A DNA stretch of 16,831 bases, from positions 28,262 to 45,092 of the forward strand of contig DGLB01000047.1 of the NCBI GenBank assembly GCA_002387845.1, given 5' to 3'. This document shows positions 7,275-14,529 of this stretch, in pieces. The position numbers and the translations under genes were made by a program. Numbering within the stretch: position 1 is the stretch's first letter; each line of letters begins with the position of its first letter. Under the pieces are notes generated by a model that worked only from the letters and a program-made list of their open reading frames with translations, was not told the origin of the DNA and did no database searches. This stretch comes from Stenotrophomonas maltophilia (GTDB lineage Bacteria; Pseudomonadota; Gammaproteobacteria; Xanthomonadales; Xanthomonadaceae).

Positions 7275-8400
7275 TTACGCGTCGATGCGCTTGGAGCCGA
7301 CTTCCAGGCCGGACTTCAGGCTGGCTTCGACGAACTCGTCGAGGTCGCCATCCAGCACCTTCTGCGTATCGGAACGCTCGATGCCGGTGCGCAGGTCCTT
7401 GATACGGCTCTGGTCAAGCACGTAGTTGCGGATCTGGCTGCCCCAGCCGATGTCGGACTTGGTGGCTTCCACCGCGTCCTTCTCGGCGTTGCGCTTCTGG
7501 ATCTCCAGCTCGTACAGCTTGGCGGCCAGCATCTTCATCGCGTTGTCGCGGTTCTGGTGCTGGCTGCGGCCGGTCTGGCAGGCCACCACGATGCCGCTGG
7601 GCACGTGGGTGATACGCACCGCCGATTCGGTCTTGTTGACGTGCTGACCACCGGCACCGGAGGAGCGGTACACGTCGGTGCGCAGGTCGGCCGGGTTGAT
7701 GGTGATGTCGATGTTGTCGTCGATTTCCGGCGACACGAACACCGAGGTGAAGCTGGTGTGGCGGCGGTTGTCGGAGTCGAACGGCGACTTGCGCACCAGG
7801 CGGTGCACGCCGGTTTCGGTCTTCAGCCAGCCATAGGCATAGTCGCCTTCCACGCGCAGCGTGGCCGACTTGATGCCCGCGACGTCACCGCCGGAGACTT
7901 CCATCAGCTCGGTCTTCCAGCCGCGCGATTCGCACCAGCGCAGGTACATGCGCAGCAGGATTTCGGCCCAGTCCTGTGCTTCAGTGCCGCCGGCACCGGC
8001 CTGGATGTCGACGAAGGCGGCCGCGCTGTCCATCTCGCCGGAGAACATGCGCTGGAATTCCAGCTGTTCCACGTGCTTCTGGTACTTGTCCAGGTCGGCG
8101 ACCACGGCCAGTGCGGTGTCTTCGTCCTGCTCGCTTTCAGCCAGTTCCAGCAGGTCGGTGCTTTCGCTCAACCCGTCCAGGATGGTGGCGATGCCGCCCA
8201 CCGTCTTGTCCAGCAGCGAGCGTTCCTTGCCCAGGTTCTGGGCATACTCCGGGTTGTTCCAGATGTCGGGGTTTTCCAGTTCCCGGGTTACTTCTTCCAG
8301 ACGCTCTTTCTTGGCGTCGTAGTCAAAGATACCCCCTGAGCGAGACCACGCGATCGGTCAGATCGGTGATTCGCTGGCGCACGGGATTGAGCTCGATCAT
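7275..8400 (-). CDS. prfB: Peptide chain release factor 2 (RF2), with programmed +1 frameshift
   Basis: RF2 recognises UGA and UAA stops and triggers peptide release. It is coded in two frames: 25 codons from ATG 8400 (MIELNPVRQRITDLTDRVVSLRGYL), then an in-frame UGA at 8325-8323, then the main frame from GAC 8324 to TAA 7275, giving 374 residues after the shift. The shift site is the classic one: a Shine-Dalgarno-like AGGGGG, then UAU CUU UGA C. With this start the codon-recognition tripeptide SPF falls at 205-207 and the catalytic GGQ at 250-252, the same numbers as in E. coli RF2. An in-frame ATG at 8412 would add four residues and cannot be excluded; neither start has a clear ribosome site. 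When RF2 is scarce, the pause at UGA favours shifting, so the protein controls its own level. It has a likely promoter just upstream and lysS downstream. Confidence 0.97.
8322..8337 (-). promoter_or_regulatory. Programmed +1 ribosomal frameshift site of prfB
   Basis: Read on the minus strand: AGGGGGTATCTTTGAC. The purine-rich AGGGGG pairs with the anti-Shine-Dalgarno, CUU is the slippery codon, and UGA followed by C is a weak stop context. Upstream the 0 frame encodes a normal RF2 N-terminus; downstream only the +1 frame continues RF2. This matches the known prfB autoregulatory element base for base in its key parts. Confidence 0.96.
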
Positions 8401-8434
8401 ATCGGCAGTCATGAAGGCTTGGACAAGACCGCCG

Positions 8435-8440
8435 ATTATA
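8435..8440 (-). promoter_or_regulatory. Candidate -10 box (TATAAT) of the prfB-lysS promoter
   Basis: A perfect TATAAT on the minus strand, 34 bases upstream of the prfB ATG at 8400, in the 68-base gap after the VIT-domain gene. An AT-only hexamer is rare in this GC-rich sequence. The -35 region at normal spacing (around 8458-8464) reads AACATG or CAACAT and is poor, so an activator or a weak -35 must be assumed. Transcription would begin near 8428. Confidence 0.45.
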
Positions 8441-8468
8441 GCGCCAGCGGCCCCGTTCATGTTGGCCG

Positions 8469-11375
8469 TCACTTCACCTCGAACTCCCCCACCAGCACGG
8501 TGTCACGGCTGTCCTTCAAGCGCAGCGTCACATGCTGGTCCTGCTGCCCCTTGCTGCCCCACTTCGTGGTCAGGCGCAGCATCAGCGTGGTCGCCCCGGT
8601 CACCAGCTGCTCGCGGCTGCCGAAGTAGTTGGCCTCCACCTTGTACACCCCCGGTTTAGCCTGGCGCAGCGAGAATTGCTCGGGTCCATAGCCCCCGGTG
8701 AAGTCGCGCGACATCTGCCCGCCCTGGTACGTGAGCCGGTTGCCGTAGTAGGCGCGTTCGCCATTCGGATCGGTCACCCACAGGTCCATGTCGCTGTTGT
8801 CGCTGTCCCAGCCCAGCACCACCCGCAGGTCCAGCGGCATGGCCCGGCGCAGTCGGGGGTCGACCTTGCTCAGATCCACCTTGCTGCGGCTGGCCAGCGT
8901 GTTCAGCTCATCCAGCGCGATCAGCGATATGCCGTCGAAGCGGGAGTCCCACGGGCGGACCACCACTTCGTTGAGCGCATCCACGGCCGCCTGCGCCTGT
9001 CCGGCCGCCTCCAGCGCCAACCCCAGGTCACGGAAGCTCTGCGGCTCCTCCTCGCCCATCGCCAGCACCTGACGGAACACCGGCACGGCCAGTTCCGGGG
9101 CCTTGGCCTGCATCAGCCGGTACCCGAGCACGCGCAGCACATGGCGGTTCTCCAGCTGCATTTCAGCCAGGTTGGACAGCACCCGCAGGGCCAGCTCGCG
9201 CTGACCCCGCTCCAGCAGGATGTCGGCCACGTCCAGATAGAACGCGCTGCTGTTGGCGTGATCATCGCGCTCCTTCAGGTACAGGGCGTAGACCTGCGCG
9301 GGTGCGGCGGCGCGCAGCTGGCGCGCATAGCGTGAATCGGGCTGCCAGGCCCCCAGGGTGATCCGCAGCTCGCCACCATTGGCCGGCGCATCCGCGGCCT
9401 CAGGCGCGTAGGCGTGCTCCTGGATGCGGCTGCTGGTCACCTGGATGGCATCCAGTGCCGGGTTGCCGTTGGCATCCGAAGCACTCAGCATCATCGCGGG
9501 TGCCGGCGGCGGCGCGGCGCGTGCCTCGCGGGCGGCGTCAGCCCGCCCCGGTGCCAACTGCTTGCGAGCCGCTGCCGGTTCCTGCGGACGCGGCCCTTTC
9601 GGCCAGCTGCGGTTCCACCACTGCTCGCGCTCGGCAAACTGGCGCGCGATGGCATCCAGGCGCTGGCGACGCTGCTCGGCTTCGTCGCGGATCTGCAAGG
9701 CATGCCGGGAGTCGTATTCGGCCTGCAGCGGAGCCGGCGGGCGGATCCCGTAACGCAGGTAGTCCTCCAGGGTTTCCAGCACCAGCAGCGAGGTGTCGGC
9801 GCTGACCAGGCCAAACGTCAGCGCGAAGGCCTGGGTCGTCGACATCGGCACGGTGCGGTCGCTCTGCAGGCGTTGCAGTTGATGCGACGCCCAGGCGTGC
9901 GCGGCCATCCCACCGTCGGCGTCGGGCAATGCCTTCATGGCGATCGTCTGTTCGGTGAGGGCACCGTCCGCGTCGGGCAGGCGCAGTCGCAGCGATGCCG
10001 ACTGGGCGGTGATGCGCCCCATCACCCGCACCCAGCCCTGCCCCGCCTGCGCGTCATCCAGCAGCAGATCGGCAACGCCGTCACCCTGCGGTTCGACCCG
10101 GGCGGGCGTTTCCCGCAGCAGGCGTTCGGCGACCGCGGCCACGTCATCGGCGCTGTTGAGTACCAGCACCTGGCCGCCACTGCCTTCCGCCCAGCTGCGA
10201 AGGTGCGCCGCATCCGTCCGTGCGCCGGCAGCACTCAGCGCGTACAGCGGCTGTCCCGGCTGCAATTGCGGCCGTGTGCGGGCACCGAAGTTGCCGATGC
10301 CATCGCTCACCAGCAGGGTTTCATCCACATCAGGGCTGGCCGCCCAGTCGTTGAGTGCGCTGCCGCCGTCATACACCAGGGCTGCCAGCTCGCGACGCAA
10401 CCCGCTCCAGTCGCCGCCCTGAACGCTGAAACGACGCGTCGGCTCGGCGCGATCACGCAGTACGGTCAACTGCACCTGGGCCTGGCCCACCGCCTGGAAG
10501 TACCGGTCCAGCACCGCCAGTTCGGCCGCGGTGTCGCGCTGGCGGCCCGAACCAGAGGCATCCCAGAACAGGCCGATGCGGCGCGGCAGCGCACGCGCCC
10601 GCGGCTGGCCCGCCACCGGCACTTGGAGCATGAAGTAGCGTTCGCCGTTGAACAGCCCCTGCACACCGGCGATGCCACGCGGCGACGGCAGGGTCCAGCC
10701 CAGCTGCGCGGGCAGCTGGTCACCGCGTCCCTGCCAGCGCGCCTGCCAGGTAGCACCGGCCAGGGTCAGTTCCAGCGGCGAGGTGCCGCGCTTGACCGGA
10801 ACGCCGGTGCCGACGGCGTCCAGCTGCACCTGCACCTGCTGCGCGCCGTGTGCGAACTGCATCGGCAGGTTCCAGCGCAGCCCCTTGGCGTCCAGCGGCA
10901 ACGCCTCACGCACGGTCAGGGCAACCCGGCGCGTACCGTGCGCAGGTATCGGGTAGATGCGCAGGCGGAACTGGTTGCCCGCGGTCTGTTCCAGCAGCCC
11001 GGGGTCCACGCCACGTCGCTCGATGGCCTCGAACACCTGCCGACCCTTGTCCTTGGGCACCGGCACCGCATCACGCAGTGCCCCGTCAATATCCAGCGCG
11101 AATGCGGTCACTTGCTGGCCATCGGCCAGCGGAAACTCCAGGTTGCCTTCCAGCACCCGGTTGTTGGGATTGCGGAACACCAGCTCGATCCGGGTTTCGC
11201 CCAGCCCGGCGGCGACCCGGCTGTGCAGCTGCGCGTGTTCCAGCTGCACCTCACGCTCGGCACCCGCCACCTTCAGCAGCCCCTGCCCGGCAGATTGCGC
11301 GGCCGCCGGCTGACCCAAGGCAACGCCGACCCACACCGCAATTCCCCACCCCAACCTGCGCAGCACGCTGTCCAT
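8469..11375 (-). CDS. Exported VIT-domain protein with vWA-like, TPR-like and DUF2135 regions
   Basis: 968 residues, function unknown. Residues 1-27 look like a Sec signal peptide (hydrophobic core WGIAVWVGVAL, then AAAQ). A vault/inter-alpha-trypsin (VIT) domain fits about 34-165 (RIELVFRNPNNRVLEGNLEFPL, KGRQVFEAIERRGVDPGLLEQ). A von Willebrand A-like fold follows at about 265-425, with a MIDAS-type DASGS (272-276) and LLVSDGIGNFG (354-364); the usual middle threonine is unclear, so metal binding may be impaired. A proline/alanine-rich linker (about 590-670) holds LDAIQVTSSRI (641-651), a string typical of TonB-dependent receptor plugs. Helical, TPR-like repeats span about 690-830, and a C-terminal DUF2135 domain about 847-968 (DSDNSDMDLWVTDPNG). 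The start at ATG 11375 has AGGAG six bases upstream. It is divergent from the DUF1176 gene and precedes prfB on the same strand. A periplasmic or surface adhesion or assembly role is a guess. Confidence 0.8.
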   Translation of the reverse strand: MDSVLRRLGWGIAVWVGVALGQPAAAQSAGQGLLKVAGAEREVQLEHAQLHSRVAAGLGETRIELVFRNPNNRVLEGNLEFPLADGQQVTAFALDIDGALRDAVPVPKDKGRQVFEAIERRGVDPGLLEQTAGNQFRLRIYPIPAHGTRRVALTVREALPLDAKGLRWNLPMQFAHGAQQVQVQLDAVGTGVPVKRGTSPLELTLAGATWQARWQGRGDQLPAQLGWTLPSPRGIAGVQGLFNGERYFMLQVPVAGQPRARALPRRIGLFWDASGSGRQRDTAAELAVLDRYFQAVGQAQVQLTVLRDRAEPTRRFSVQGGDWSGLRRELAALVYDGGSALNDWAASPDVDETLLVSDGIGNFGARTRPQLQPGQPLYALSAAGARTDAAHLRSWAEGSGGQVLVLNSADDVAAVAERLLRETPARVEPQGDGVADLLLDDAQAGQGWVRVMGRITAQSASLRLRLPDADGALTEQTIAMKALPDADGGMAAHAWASHQLQRLQSDRTVPMSTTQAFALTFGLVSADTSLLVLETLEDYLRYGIRPPAPLQAEYDSRHALQIRDEAEQRRQRLDAIARQFAEREQWWNRSWPKGPRPQEPAAARKQLAPGRADAAREARAAPPPAPAMMLSASDANGNPALDAIQVTSSRIQEHAYAPEAADAPANGGELRITLGAWQPDSRYARQLRAAAPAQVYALYLKERDDHANSSAFYLDVADILLERGQRELALRVLSNLAEMQLENRHVLRVLGYRLMQAKAPELAVPVFRQVLAMGEEEPQSFRDLGLALEAAGQAQAAVDALNEVVVRPWDSRFDGISLIALDELNTLASRSKVDLSKVDPRLRRAMPLDLRVVLGWDSDNSDMDLWVTDPNGERAYYGNRLTYQGGQMSRDFTGGYGPEQFSLRQAKPGVYKVEANYFGSREQLVTGATTLMLRLTTKWGSKGQQDQHVTLRLKDSRDTVLVGEFEVK

Positions 11376-11414
11376 GTGACGCTCCTGATGACGATGACGG
11401 AACCTTCAACGCAC

Positions 11415-11477
11415 CAGCGTGGCAAACGGGGTTGACGCCATCGCACATGGACAGCGGGGCCGCCTTGCGCCACGCTG
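11415..11477. repeat. Spaced inverted repeat between two divergent genes
   Basis: Perfect 9-base arms CAGCGTGGC (11415-11423) and GCCACGCTG (11469-11477), 45 bases apart, in the 138-base gap between the divergent VIT and DUF1176 genes. It could be two half-sites of a looping regulator or a chance match. A TTGACG at 11432-11437 lies between the arms, but no -10 follows at proper spacing. No clear promoter was found for either gene. Confidence 0.3.
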
Positions 11478-11513
11478 ACAGCCCCACGGACCGTACCCCA
11501 CAAGGAAGATCGC

Positions 11514-12548
11514 ATGCGCCTGCCTCTGGCCTGCCTGCTGCTTGCCGCGCTGTTACCCGCTGCCCACGCCGCCCCGCTGAAGGGGGTTGAGTTCACCCAC
11601 AACGACTGGACCCTGGCCTGCGACAACACCCGCACCTGCCGGGCCGCCGGTTACCAGAACGAGGACGCCGGCGATGACCCGGTCTCGGTGCTGCTGACCC
11701 GCAAGGGGGGACCCGAGCAGCCGATCACTGGCCAGCTGATGCTCGGCGAGTATGAGGAGAGCGACCTGCCCAGCGCGGTCAGCCTGCAGATCAATGGCAC
11801 TTCACTGGGTGCAGTGAAGGACAGCACCGACTTTTCCGCAGCGCAGGTCAGCGCCCTGCTCAAGGCACTGGTGAAGGACAGCCGGATCGAACTGATCGGC
11901 AACAATGGTCGTCGCTGGGCGCTGTCCGATCGCGGCGCTTCCGCCGTGCTGCTGAAGATGGACGAGTTCCAGGGGCGGCTGGGCACGCCCGGCGCGATCA
12001 TGCGCAAGGGCAGCCGCGCCGAAGCCAGCGTGCTGCCGGCGTTGCCGGTGCCGGTGGTCACGCTGGGCAGATCCGTGCCGACCACCGCGGCCGACGAAGC
12101 ACTGGGTCATGTGCCGGCCCTGCGCGCCGCATTGGCCGCGGCCACCTCCGCCGACGACTGCGATGCCCTGCATCCTGACCCGGACACCCAGTTCGACCGG
12201 GAGCCGCAACCAATCACCGTCAAGCGCCTGGACAGCCGCCGCCTGCTGGTCTCGACGGTGTGCTGGAGCGGGGCCTACAACATCGGCTCCGGCTACTGGG
12301 TGGTCAACGACCGTGCGCCCTACCAGCCCCGCTACATCACCAATCTGGGCGTGGACGACGACACCCGCACCATCACCGCCGCGCACAAGAGCCGCGGCCT
12401 GGGGGACTGCTGGAGCACGGCGGCCTGGGCGTGGAACGGCAGCGAGTACATCCAGACCGACGACGCCAACACCGGTCTGTGCCGCCTGGTTGCCGCCGGC
12501 GGGGCCTGGCAGATGCCGTCACTGGTGAGCGAGGTCAAGGAACCCTGA
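11514..12548 (+). CDS. DUF1176 domain-containing exported protein
   Basis: 344 residues, function unknown. Residues 1-19 form a clear Sec signal peptide (MRLPLACLLLAALLPAAHA, cleavage after AHA). The mature protein opens with VEFTHNDWTLACDNTRTCRAAGY, the start typical of DUF1176 proteins, and continues with VSVLLTRKGG, and AGYQNE-like and GSGYWVVND elements. It has six cysteines after the signal peptide (36, 42, 216, 250, 299, 323); the even number and periplasmic location suggest three disulfides. No enzymatic motif is seen. The start at ATG 11514 has AGGAAG five bases upstream. It is divergent from the VIT/DUF2135 gene and may share regulation with it. Its 3' end meets recJ tail to tail across a large inverted-repeat element. 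Confidence 0.8.
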   Translation: MRLPLACLLLAALLPAAHAAPLKGVEFTHNDWTLACDNTRTCRAAGYQNEDAGDDPVSVLLTRKGGPEQPITGQLMLGEYEESDLPSAVSLQINGTSLGAVKDSTDFSAAQVSALLKALVKDSRIELIGNNGRRWALSDRGASAVLLKMDEFQGRLGTPGAIMRKGSRAEASVLPALPVPVVTLGRSVPTTAADEALGHVPALRAALAAATSADDCDALHPDPDTQFDREPQPITVKRLDSRRLLVSTVCWSGAYNIGSGYWVVNDRAPYQPRYITNLGVDDDTRTITAAHKSRGLGDCWSTAAWAWNGSEYIQTDDANTGLCRLVAAGGAWQMPSLVSEVKEP

Positions 12549-12573
12549 TCTCCGTTAGAAGATGGAAGATCAG

Positions 12574-12721
12574 GTAGGGTCGGTCGACAGACGACCGCCG
12601 ATAGCGCTGCCCACCTCTTTAACGCATGACCTCCAGCGAAGTGGCGCGCTTGCTCGGCAACGGGTCATGCGTTCGCCGCACCGATCACCGCTATCGGCAG
12701 TCGTCTGTCGACCGACTCCAC
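12574..12721. repeat. Nested inverted-repeat element (paired GTAG/REP-like hairpins)
   Basis: Outer 28-base arms (12579-12606 and 12689-12716) are complementary with one mismatch. An inner pair, AACGCATGACC (12621-12631) and GGTCATGCGTT (12663-12673), is perfect. Each outer arm is also a small hairpin: GTAG then GGTCG...CGACC on the left, and on the other strand GTGG then AGTCG...CGACT on the right. The G-C to A-T swap on both sides of the stem is compensatory. This resembles the inverted REP/SMAG pairs of Stenotrophomonas. It fills most of the 185-base gap between convergent genes and could act as a terminator or RNA stabiliser for both. No transposase is present; mobility would depend on a RAYT-type enzyme elsewhere. 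Confidence 0.7.
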
Positions 12722-12733
12722 CGTTCCACTCCC

Positions 12734-14467
12734 TCACGCGTCGGCGCAATGCTCGATGATCAGCTGGATCGCGCCACCCCCCCGGTAATCATCACTCACC
12801 AGCCGGTAGGCGATATGCACATGGTTGGCCGGCGCATTGCCGGTCCAGCCACTGAAGTGAATCGCATTGAGCGGCTCCGCCCGGCCCGGCACGCGCAGAC
12901 TCAACTTCAGGTGTTTCTCCTTCAGCACCTGCCAGCGCGCCACCTGGAAGTGCCCATCGAACAAGGGCTCCGGGAAGCCCTGCCCCCACGGCCCCGCCAG
13001 GCGCAACGCCTCGGCATGACGGAAGTCCATTTCATCCGCGCCCAGCTCACCATCGCTCAACAGCAGCTGCTGCAACGAAGCCGGATCCATCTGCGCCTGT
13101 ACCACCGCCAGGAACGCCTGTTCAAACGCGGCAAGGTTCGACTGCGCCAGACTCAGGCCTGCCGCCATCGCGTGCCCGCCAAACTTGTCGATCAGGCCCG
13201 GATGCGCGGCATTCACCAGCGCCAGCGCATCACGAATATGGAAGCCGGCAATCGAACGTGCCGATCCGCGCAGGGAATCGCTGCCCGGCTCCGACGGCGC
13301 GAATGCAATCACCGGCCGGTGCAGGCGATCCTTCATTTTCGAGGCCACCAACCCGACCACGCCCGGATGCCATTCGGCATCGAACAGGCACGCCGCAATC
13401 GGGCGCTCACCCTCGGCCGTGAGCACCGCGCGTGACACCGCCAGTTCGGCGTCGTCGGTCATCAGCTGCTGGACGGCGCGACGCTCGGCATTGATCTGCT
13501 CCAAGGCCTGGGCAATCTCACGGGCATGGGCGCGGTCTTCGGTGAGCAGCAGCTCAATGCCCAGCGCCATGTCTTCCAGACGCCCGGCCGCATTGAGGCG
13601 CGGGCCGAGGGCAAAGCCGATGTCGCTGGCACTCAGTCGCCTGGCATCGCGGCCGCTGGCTTCGATCAGCGCCTGCAGGCCCACACACCCCTGCCCGGCC
13701 CGCAGGCGGCGCAAGCCGGTCGACACCAGTGCGCGGTTGTTGGCATCCAGTGCGACCAGATCGGCCACGGTGCCGACCGCGACCAGGTCCAGCAGGGTCA
13801 GCAGATCCGGTTCGGGCGTGCTGGCGAACGCGCCCTGCTCACGCAGATGACGGCGCAGCGCCATCAGCACATAGAAGATCACCCCCACGCCGGCCAGTGC
13901 CTTGCTCGGGAAGGCATCGCCCTGCAGATTGGGGTCGACCAGTGCGTCCGCCGGCGGCAGGTGTTCGCCGGGCAGATGGTGGTCGGTGACCAGCACCTTC
14001 CAGCCGAGCGCCTTGGCTGCCGCCACGCCGGCATGGCAGGCAATGCCGTGGTCCACGGTGACCAGCAAGCCCGGCTGCAGCGCCGCAAGCTCAGCCACCA
14101 GCGAGGGCGACAGGCCGTAGCCGTGCAGCATCCGGTTGGGCACCGCGTGCACCACGTCGCGTGCACCGAGCAGGCGCAGACCGCGCACGCCGACCGCACA
14201 CGCGGTGGCACCGTCACAGTCGAAGTCGCCGACCACCAGGATCCGTTCGTTGTGGGCGATGGCGTTCGCCAGCAGGTCAACCGCGGCCTGCATGCCACCC
14301 ATCAGTTCGGGGGCATGCAGTTGCGCCAGTTTCGGTTGCGCCTGGGCCGGATCAGTAACACCGCGTGCGGCGTACAGACGCTGCAGCAGCGGCAGCACCT
14401 CGGCGGGCCAGGCCGCACATTCAACCGAAGGGCGACGTTGGATGCGGGCGGTGTGGGAGGCGGTCAA
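12734..14467 (-). CDS. recJ: Single-stranded-DNA-specific 5'-3' exonuclease RecJ
   Basis: 577 residues, the usual RecJ length. It digests 5' single-stranded DNA ends during RecF-pathway recombination, mismatch repair and base-excision repair. The DHH phosphoesterase core is complete: DFDCDGAT (81-88), VDHG (138-141) and TDHH (161-164), which bind the two metal ions. LGPRLNAAGRLED follows near 290. The DHHA1 domain has RGSARSIAGFHIRDAL and FGGHAMAAGLSL (GGHxxAAG). The C-terminal OB-fold region ends in IHFSGWTGN...VHIAYRLV. The start is a TTG at 14467, with no in-frame ATG nearby; a GAG lies eight or more bases upstream, so initiation may be weak, and the N-terminus (IQRRPS) fits the Xanthomonas protein. 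It is last in the carB-greA-rpfE-recJ run, 62 bases after the rpfE-like gene, with a GTAG hairpin in that gap. Confidence 0.96.
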   Translation of the reverse strand: MTASHTARIQRRPSVECAAWPAEVLPLLQRLYAARGVTDPAQAQPKLAQLHAPELMGGMQAAVDLLANAIAHNERILVVGDFDCDGATACAVGVRGLRLLGARDVVHAVPNRMLHGYGLSPSLVAELAALQPGLLVTVDHGIACHAGVAAAKALGWKVLVTDHHLPGEHLPPADALVDPNLQGDAFPSKALAGVGVIFYVLMALRRHLREQGAFASTPEPDLLTLLDLVAVGTVADLVALDANNRALVSTGLRRLRAGQGCVGLQALIEASGRDARRLSASDIGFALGPRLNAAGRLEDMALGIELLLTEDRAHAREIAQALEQINAERRAVQQLMTDDAELAVSRAVLTAEGERPIAACLFDAEWHPGVVGLVASKMKDRLHRPVIAFAPSEPGSDSLRGSARSIAGFHIRDALALVNAAHPGLIDKFGGHAMAAGLSLAQSNLAAFEQAFLAVVQAQMDPASLQQLLLSDGELGADEMDFRHAEALRLAGPWGQGFPEPLFDGHFQVARWQVLKEKHLKLSLRVPGRAEPLNAIHFSGWTGNAPANHVHIAYRLVSDDYRGGGAIQLIIEHCADA

Positions 14468-14487
14468 AGCGGCATCTCATGTTTGTC

Positions 14488-14509
14488 GTAGTGACACGCC
14501 ATGCGTGTC
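14488..14509. repeat. GTAG-led hairpin (single REP/SMAG-like unit) between rpfE-like gene and recJ
   Basis: GTAG (14488-14491) followed after one base by a perfect hairpin: arms GACACGC (14493-14499) and GCGTGTC (14503-14509) around CAT. The GTAG lead plus short stem is the layout of Stenotrophomonas SMAG repeats and of REP elements generally. It lies in the gap inside the presumed operon, where it may stabilise upstream mRNA or lower readthrough into recJ. Confidence 0.6.
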
Positions 14510-14529
14510 TGCGCGGCCCCAGGATGCGA

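Noticed and set aside
5860..7425. Long plus-strand open frame opposite lysS
   Set aside because: It runs antisense across lysS and into prfB, both certain genes, and shows no motifs.
8323..8325. In-frame UGA making prfB a pseudogene
   Set aside because: The context is the known programmed frameshift site and the downstream frame is fully conserved.
9414..11435. Long plus-strand open frame (673 codons) opposite the VIT-domain gene
   Set aside because: Composition is that of an antisense shadow; the minus strand has a signal peptide, a ribosome site and recognisable domains.
11432..11454. TTGACG as a -35 box for the DUF1176 gene
   Set aside because: No -10-like hexamer occurs 16-18 bases downstream.
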